From Lewinellaceae bacterium (GTDB taxonomy: Bacteria; Bacteroidota; Bacteroidia; Chitinophagales; Saprospiraceae): DNA of 64,000 nt. This document shows positions 63,620-64,000 of the stretch, piece by piece; the first letter of the stretch is position 1, and each line of letters starts with the position of its first letter. Position numbers and translations under genes: made by a program. Location of the stretch: positions 62,001 to 126,000 of the forward strand of contig JACJYQ010000006.1 in the NCBI GenBank assembly GCA_020636025.1, given 5' to 3'. The notes beneath the pieces were generated by a model. That model was not told the origin of the DNA. It ran no database searches and was given only the letters and a program-made list of their open reading frames with translations.

Positions 63620-64000
63620 TTAAGACTTCGCACCAGCTGTTTTACCAGCTTTACGGCGAATCTTCTCACCTTTAAACATAATACCTTTCCCTTTGTAAGG
63701 CTCAGGCTTACGGAATGAGCGGATCTTGGCACAAACCTGTCCAAGCAACTCTTTGTCGATAGACTCAAGGCGGATAAGCGGTGGAGAACCTTTTTCCATG
63801 GCGGTTGTAACTTTAACCTCAGATGGAAGGTGGAACATAACCGGGTGAGAATAACCAATGGTAAGTGTTAATAAATTACCCTGATTTTCAACACGGAAAC
63901 CCACACCGATTACTACCATCTCGCGAACATAGCCTTCACTTACGCCCACTACCATGTTATTCACCAATGAACGATAAAGTCCGTGCATGGAGCGGTGTCT
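63620..64000 (-). CDS. rplF: 50S ribosomal protein L6, partial (starts beyond the right edge)
   Basis: The frame is open to the right edge; the ATG at 63988 is internal, since the family has LHGLYRSLVNNMVVGVSEGY about 60 residues in and L6 is about 180 residues long. The visible part covers the C-terminal two thirds, with GYSHPVMFHLPSEVKV and the signature RSFRKPEPYKGKGIMFKGEKIRRKAGKTAGAKS. L6 binds 23S rRNA near the factor-binding centre. Confidence 0.97.
   Translation of the reverse strand, partial: RHRSMHGLYRSLVNNMVVGVSEGYVREMVVIGVGFRVENQGNLLTLTIGYSHPVMFHLPSEVKVTTAMEKGSPPLIRLESIDKELLGQVCAKIRSFRKPEPYKGKGIMFKGEKIRRKAGKTAGAKS

Overview
The window looks like chromosomal DNA of a Bacteroidota bacterium, most likely from the Saprospiria (Lewinella/Haliscomenobacter-like); the class is an inference. 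Evidence for the phylum is: several secreted proteins ending in type IX secretion (T9SS) sorting domains, one giant protein with a gliding-motility CHU_C-type end, a TonB-dependent receptor with a carboxypeptidase-regulatory-like N-terminus, a DUF4175 protein, a hybrid two-component regulator fused to an AraC domain, and -7 elements of the Bacteroidetes form TAnnTTTG with few Shine-Dalgarno sites.

Layout. 1-2733 (-): a large secreted protein running off the left edge, its start overlapping the end of a lipoprotein gene. 3145-5728 (-): recA and an ATP-grasp ligase. 5968-9377 (+): an OsmC-family protein and a GH92 mannosidase-like enzyme. 9454-19416 (-): DUF4175 coiled-coil protein, a duplicated beta-helix T9SS protein and a TonB-dependent receptor. 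19778-25556 (+): S1/P1-like hydrolase, an apolipoprotein N-acyltransferase-like protein, and a tandem pair of paralogous T9SS proteins. 26022-26948 (-): DUF6624 protein. 27264-33845 (+): a 2193-residue PKD/Ig-like/CHU_C surface protein. 33846-36126: a repeat-rich accessory stretch with a candidate small RNA and a DUF4143 ATPase flanked by inverted REP-like sequences. 36127-40836 (+): LRR-like T9SS protein, a decayed RAYT transposase remnant, and two small exported proteins. 40864-45734 (-): photolyase, a cytochrome-like lipoprotein, a TPR adenylate cyclase and a lipoprotein. 45984-55213 (+): T9SS protein, VOC protein, orphan sorting-domain fragment, hybrid sensor/regulator and a YVTN beta-propeller T9SS protein. 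55461-64000 (-): the 3' half of the spc/alpha ribosomal gene cluster (rplF-rplR-rpsE-rpmD-rplO-secY-map-infA-rpmJ-rpsM-rpsK-rpsD-rpoA-rplQ), ending in a strong terminator.

Two themes stand out. First, the cell exports much of what is encoded here: at least seven T9SS/CHU_C cargo proteins and several lipoproteins. Second, intergenic DNA is full of short hairpin-forming dispersed repeats of at least eight sequence classes, some inside the ribosomal cluster, and a RAYT (REP-associated tyrosine transposase) remnant sits directly beside one class. No CRISPR array, rRNA, tRNA, intact insertion sequence or prophage was recognised.
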